DNA from: Artocarpus heterophyllus
Taxonomy: Eukaryota; Streptophyta; Magnoliopsida; Rosales; Moraceae
Reading direction: 5' to 3'
Length of the DNA: 64,000 bases
Assembly (NCBI GenBank): GCA_025403435.1
Contig: JAJQZP010000417.1
Coordinates: 1 to 64,000, forward strand
Shown: in pieces, positions 59,310 to 64,000 of the stretch
How the letters are laid out: each line of letters begins with the position of its first letter
Position numbering within the stretch: the first letter of the stretch is position 1
The notes under the pieces: model-generated
Database searches by the model: none
What the model saw: the letters and a program-made list of their open reading frames with translations, nothing else
Told to the model about the DNA's origin: nothing
Translations under genes and position numbers: made by a program

Positions 59310-60843
59310 TTAAAATAAACTGAAATTTGGCTGCATTCACAAAAATGCAACAAATTAGTAACTATATAAAGATTCAAAATTACAAATTAAGCAAGCCTTA
59401 AACATTAAAATACATACCTTGTATGCAGAAAGCAACTCGTGACTTTTGGAATGACTAATTGAAGCACTATCAGAATCACCGCTGTCGAATTTGCTCTGCG
59501 ATGATGAATGTTTAATAACCTGATCATCAAGAGAGAAATACATCCCATCAGCAATCTCCGTCGGCTTGAACTTCTGTTTCATGTTCCATTTGGGTCTTTG
59601 CTTCGGTTCACTCTGTGATCTAACTTTAGCCCTCGAAGATTCTGTGTTAGTCATGTAGTTTGGCAAGAATGGATAGCCATACGACGTGGGGTCTAGGTAA
59701 TTAGGCTGTTGGCAAGAGAAAGAGGGTGTTCTTGGGTTTGCCTTTATGGTCATGTAGTTTCTGGGGCTGTTGTCTGCTGCACAACAGCAGTATTCATACT
59801 GACGTTGTTCAGAGATTGAAAGAGGTTCAAAATATAGTGTTGTGTTTATCCTCTCTATTTGCGAATGTTTGAGATGATCACTTGTGCTTTTTGAAATCAG
59901 TCGAGTTTCATTTGGATTCATATTTGCTCTCTTCTGCATAACCAAAAAAAAAAAGAAAAAAGAAAAAGAAAAAAAAGGATCGTGACATGTTAGAGAATTG
60001 AACAGTTTCAACTATTTGAGTGGTTGATCAAGTATTCAACTATATATATCCTTATTTCTTTGGTTGGAAAAAACGAAAATCTTTGCCTGAAGAGGGAAAA
60101 CAAATGGGTAAAATTCTTGAGTATTACCACATCATAGTTAAATAGGAAAGTACTAATGAGTTGGAATTAAAATGGGGACTCACTCTATTATCGTGAGTCA
60201 AACCATTCTCCATTGATGATTGACCTCTAACAACGATCTGTGCTTCCTCTGCCATCTGAATTCTATGAACACGAGCTCTGACCTGAATCGACATCAAAGC
60301 GTGCATCCGCTTCAAAGTAGACGCTGTTTGTTTCCTCACTATGTGACCCCTTACAAGTGCTTGTAGCTTCACAAGTCCCCTTAAGGCATGCAATGCTCTC
60401 CTTGCCTGAAACAAGCATAATACATTTAAATCAATTTAGCTTTTATTAATCAAACATATAAAAGTTATGGGAAAAAAAAAAAGGTTTGCAGTCTGCACCA
60501 GATAAGAGCGAAAGGCAGCTTGAATCTTTGTGGCTGCAGCATTTTCAACATGTCCTCGAATAGCCACCATTGCCTTAATATGATTTTGGTGAGCCACGGA
60601 TTCCACCGGAGCCTGCACTGGAAGTTTCCTAGCGTCAATCGAGTCAAACGACTTTGAAACCTTGTGAGATGTTTCTTTGCCTGATAATTTCCTGAAACTC
60701 CACTTTCGCCTAAATTTCGGAGTTACTGGCTGGCTCTCCAACTTAACATATGGATGTTCCATAGAAAACGCAATATTACTCTTCTTTTTATCCTCCTTTT
60801 TCCCCATCAAAAAGTTCCTCATCCATTTGCTTGCCTTTCCCAT
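59310..60843 (-). CDS. IQ67-domain (IQD) calmodulin-binding protein
   Basis: IQD proteins bind calmodulin and link calcium signals to microtubules, membrane domains or the nucleus. Exons 60499-60843, 60184-60405, 59418-59933 and 59310-59330 give 367 residues. It starts [21 protein letters not shown], the typical basic N-terminus. The IQ67 domain spans about 103-170 and is split by the family's conserved phase-0 intron: [11 protein letters not shown] | [20 protein letters not shown], then [16 protein letters not shown]. The C-terminal part has [20 protein letters not shown], the shared DUF4005-type motif of the IQD22-25-like subgroup. The last exon adds only six residues (PNFSLF) and is the least certain; a stop by intron read-through would change only this tail. 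Confidence 0.88.
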
Positions 60844-62045
60844 CTTTGCTTCAAAATTCTAGTGTCCCACTTCAAAATTAGAACCAAAAACAGGAAGAAA
60901 ATACCCAGCTCAATACATCCAAGTCTAACTTATATAGGACAGCACTATGATTATAAAAATTGTGACTGCTGACTCGTATAACTATAATGTACGAAGTAAA
61001 ATCTGTTTTGTTTGGGACTGTCTCTCACGTAGAAATGTGGTCGTATGGTATTATTTAATGGTGCGGCCTGCACAAGTTTTTCCTTATCAAGCCATTTGCC
61101 GCTCTAGAAGAGATTATACCTTGCCCTTGATTAAAGTTTTCCTGAAGATTTTTGTTTTCTTTAGGAGTCGTCAAACGGCAGCAAAGCTTGCCCTGTATTT
61201 TTTTCCCTTCTTGATGTTACAAGTCCCTCCATAAAAACTGGCCATTTCTTCCCAACTTCTTTCGGTGGAAGAAGTTGTCAGTCATCTGCTAATTGCTAAA
61301 TTTTTGTTTCTTTTGAAAGCCTGAAGCCAGGCACCAAGGGCCACATTGCGTAAGTTTTCATATTATTAGTCACCTATAGCTAAACTGAATCTTCTTTTTT
61401 ATCAGTCACCTAGAGCTAAACTGAATCTTCTTTTTTGCTTTTAACAATAAACATTATAATCACCGCCTTTACTTGCCAATTGACATGACGATTGACGAAT
61501 TTCTCACCACACAAAACTGAAGTAAGAAAATACAATCATCATGCAAGTGATGGACAAAATATCCGTTGTTACCCCTTCGTGCATTGACCCGAAACACTTC
61601 ACGGGATTTGTGCGATGGGTATTGAAAAAATAACCTACTAATAAGTATATATCTTTCTCCCGTCAGCGATGAGTTTAGCAAAATGCAATACGTCACTAAA
61701 CACAAACGTTTATCTGACAATATCAAGATACAGCTTTACTTGTTTCCCTACTCTCTACTCTTGCAATCCAAAACAGGAGTAGAGGAAAGTGAATCATGAG
61801 GGAACGTCAAGCCCCATTCTAGTACCGCAAGTATATCATAAGACCAAAATGACTTTCAGGCAATGCTTCAAGGACAGAACAATAATCCCCGAATGTTTTT
61901 AGTTCCAGGATTCAAGAACGACAATAAACTCAACACACGCATTATCATGATGGAATATTGTAAGCATGTAAACCTCAGCAATTTGACCAAAATTCTCAGT
62001 TTAGCCTAAATAACATAACCCAAACGACAGTTCTAAATTGGGGAA
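60844..62045. other. IQD upstream region and spacer
   Basis: Left part is the IQD leader and promoter. The right part (61240-62045) is AT-rich with a short direct repeat of GCTAAACTGAATCTTCTTTTTT at about 61380 and 61415. Open frames at 60947-61234 and 61469-61726 have no recognisable similarity. Confidence 0.45.
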
Positions 62046-62153
62046 TTATTCATCAGTTTCTCGATGTTGTGCTGCCCTCGTAAAGTGGAGGGGAACTCTA
62101 CTCTTCTTCTTCAAATTTGCTACTTCATTAACAAGTGAAGATCTCCTAGACTC
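62046..62153 (-). other. Orphan coding-like exon or spliced 3' UTR exon
   Basis: Minus-strand frame after an acceptor (AGCTAG|GAGTCT) reads ESRRSSLVNEVANLKKKSRV, then PLHFTRAAQHRETDE and stop. It looks like a C-terminal exon, but the only gene upstream (probable mL40) has its own stop codon at 62503. A donor (TTAAAG|GTGAAG, about 62496) lies just after that stop, so this may be a spliced 3' UTR exon of that gene or the tail of an unrecognised gene. Confidence 0.35.
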
Positions 62154-62502
62154 CTAGCTTCAATCATAAGTTCATCTGCACCACAAGTGATAAGAAACTT
62201 CCTATCAGACAAGATTAAGAAACAACCTATAACAGCTAAGTATGGCAAACCTCTCAAAATTTTCACGTGTTTACATTCTGGGAAAAGATGCCTTTGTATT
62301 ATGACTTTAGTATCTCAAGCTAAAGAATAGCTCTAAGCAACTTTAGTATCTCAAAATGAGCTAAATGTCAAAAAGAATAACTCAACACTCACTCTCAAGC
62401 TGATATGACAACAGCAATAAAACATCTGCAATAAGAAAATAATCCAACAAATCAGTTGATTACACAGTTCTTCAAATAAAAGTATGTTTTCTTCACCTTT
62501 AA

Positions 62503-63261
62503 TCATCTAAGCTTCTGCTTTCCACTGTTCCTCATTGCGGCCTCATTGACCTTCTCCCAGTAACCTTCAATAGGAGGAGTCAGAGTTGCCAAGTAAAGAT
62601 CTTTCGGGGCTGGAGTTGGATCCGGCACCAATGCAGCTGCCTTCAAATGATCAGGCAATGCATCAATTGCTTCTTTCTTCATCCGCAACAGTGTCGATTC
62701 TGCTGCTTGCTTTGCCCGATGACGCCTCATCAGAATTCTGCTGTACTCCTTAGCAAGCCTCTTCCCATCTTCAGCTGTCAATTCATACTTAGGTATCTCA
62801 TTCTGGTCAACCAAACCAAGGGTTATCAAATCCAAACCAGGAGTCCCGATAATCGTCGGTTTCTCTGGAACCCCAAGCTTTTCCCTATCTTTCTTCAGCA
62901 TCTCAAGCTCCCGCTGTCGGGCTTTGCTGATAAGCCCCATTTTCTCCCTCTCTGCTTCCCGCTTCCTTTGTTTCGCGGTCAAGTGCCTAATAGGTGTGGG
63001 AGCATTCAAAACTTCACCATAAATCTTTTCAAGCCTCTCTCTTTCACTATTTCCTCTTCCTCTGCCTTTAGGGGCAGCGGAATCCGGACCGCCTTTTTTT
63101 ACTGATATCTTATTCCGCTTCATCGGCGCCGTCGCCTTCACCTTCCCTTTCAACTTCCCTTTGCCCTTGGCAGTTCCACTCACAGAGCATCGTTGAAGAA
63201 ATTGGTGGCTCAAAGATTCAATAGACGACGATAAGGGTTTCGATTTCAAGATTCTTATCAT
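62503..63261 (-). CDS. Probable mitochondrial large-subunit ribosomal protein mL40
   Basis: A single-exon reading frame of 252 residues, starting MIRILKSKPLSSSIESLSHQ: an Arg/Lys/Ser-rich, acid-free start that fits a mitochondrial presequence. Then follow a basic region (KGKGKLKGKVK), a charged helix (LTAKQRKREAEREKMGLISK), and a C-terminal part (RILMRRHRAKQAAE...ALPDHLKAAALVPDPTPAPK...LTPPIEGYW). Spacing of the long basic helix, the LP..L..AAL segment and the final TPP..GY resembles animal mL40 (MRPL40); this is my reading, not a search result. Plant relatives are often labelled uncharacterised. A leader intron is likely: a donor ATTCACAG|GTACTC sits near 63681 and an acceptor lies just before the ATG. 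Confidence 0.6.
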   Translation of the reverse strand: MIRILKSKPLSSSIESLSHQFLQRCSVSGTAKGKGKLKGKVKATAPMKRNKISVKKGGPDSAAPKGRGRGNSERERLEKIYGEVLNAPTPIRHLTAKQRKREAEREKMGLISKARQRELEMLKKDREKLGVPEKPTIIGTPGLDLITLGLVDQNEIPKYELTAEDGKRLAKEYSRILMRRHRAKQAAESTLLRMKKEAIDALPDHLKAAALVPDPTPAPKDLYLATLTPPIEGYWEKVNEAAMRNSGKQKLR

Positions 63262-64000
63262 CTTAAATCAGAATTCTTCAATTATCTTACTTTAACAGTA
63301 CTGCATCCAAAGTGAACAAGCAATTACCAACACTAAACTACACAGATTTACAACAAAAATCAAGGCAAACACTTTGGTTTTGATTTCTTTAACATTATTA
63401 AAAGTTGGAATCTTTTCATGGGAATCTTTAAGTCACTAACTCAGAAACTATTTTATTAAACTGATTACAAACGGGAAAAAAGGGGGGAATTTTTGGACTC
63501 TTTTCCGATGAACAAGAAATAAAAAATGAAAAAAAAAACACTGTAACCTAAATTGGTCAAATATCCTCTATTTTTAAAAAAAAAAAAACTATTTTCCAGA
63601 TGAGATAAATTAGCATGCGCTTATCCAAGTTCGAGAGAAGAAAAGAAAGCGACAGGATGAAAAGGAAATGAGAAGAGTACCTGTGAATATGTGATTCGGT
63701 GGTGAAAATGGCGGTCGCAGCTGCTTATTTATTAATTTATTTATCTATTTATTGATTTTGGAAGACGACGGAGATTTGAGGAGTTTCTTTGGGGGAAGAA
63801 GGGATTTGGAGGATTCACAGAAAAACGAACCGGTAGAGTGAAAGAAGGGAGATTTTGAGAACTGGCCCATTCATCAAAATCTTCCGTGAAGGAGAATAGA
63901 CAGAACAGGGATCAAAGTGACGTCGTTTTCCTGCTGGACCAGCGTCTCTAAAAAAGCCCCAATGTCAATGGGCTTCTTTGTATCTCTTTCAAACGGTCCC
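63262..64000 (-). promoter_or_regulatory. Leader intron and promoter of the probable mL40 gene
   Basis: From the ATG to about 63680 the sequence behaves as a leader intron (A/T-rich, donor near 63680). Upstream are a CT-rich leader in minus orientation and site II-like motifs: TGGCCCA near 63863 and CAATGGGCTTC near 63967. TGGGCY elements are characteristic of plant nuclear genes for mitochondrial and ribosomal proteins, which agrees with the gene call. Confidence 0.45.

Overview
This is a stretch of nuclear chromosome from a flowering plant, almost certainly a eudicot. The genes are split by many GT-AG introns, intergenic DNA is AT-rich, and the proteins are plant families (IQD, plant-type NEK kinase, GT-2-type trihelix factor, LOG-like). 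I cannot name the species. From memory of Arabidopsis locus order, the gene content matches a block on chromosome 3 (At3g04800 to At3g04840: TIM23-3, NEK2, TruD-type pseudouridine synthase, EMC2-like TPR protein, RPS3A) joined with NEK3-GT2L from chromosome 5 (At5g28290 and At5g28300). The window may therefore keep an ancestral order that was split in Arabidopsis.

Left part (1 to 27 kb) is gene-rich. In order it holds RPS3A (minus, 7 exons, with a 1-base deletion in exon 6), EMC2 (minus, 9 exons), a PUS7/TruD pseudouridine synthase (plus, 20 exons, including an AT-AC U12-type intron), TIM23 (minus, intronless, convergent with PUS7) and a two-domain trihelix transcription factor (plus, 2 exons).

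Middle part (27 to 49.3 kb) has no intact gene that I can recognise. It holds MITE-like repeats, a decayed gene fragment cut by an LTR start, and one large nested structure. That structure is a Ty3/gypsy-type LTR retrotransposon on the minus strand (36223-49243), with two LTRs of about 2.26 kb, a primer-binding site matching initiator Met-tRNA and a polypurine tract. It has no recognisable gag-pol. Its interior instead carries an intronless, broken LOG-like (cytokinin-activating enzyme family) gene and a second broken unknown ORF. Its 3' LTR is split by a 4.07 kb insertion with TG...CA ends that looks like a solo LTR of an unusually long-LTR element.

Right part (49.5 to 64 kb) is gene-rich again: TIM22 (plus, 4 exons), a NIMA-related kinase (plus, 14 coding exons and a 5' leader intron), an IQD calmodulin-binding protein (minus, 4 exons, convergent with the kinase) and a probable mitoribosomal protein mL40 (minus).

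Several genes serve protein biogenesis and mitochondria (RPS3A, EMC2, PUS7, TIM23, TIM22, probable mL40), but there is no operon-like arrangement. Coordinates of spliced genes come from reading splice sites by eye. All reading frames close except at the RPS3A frameshift.
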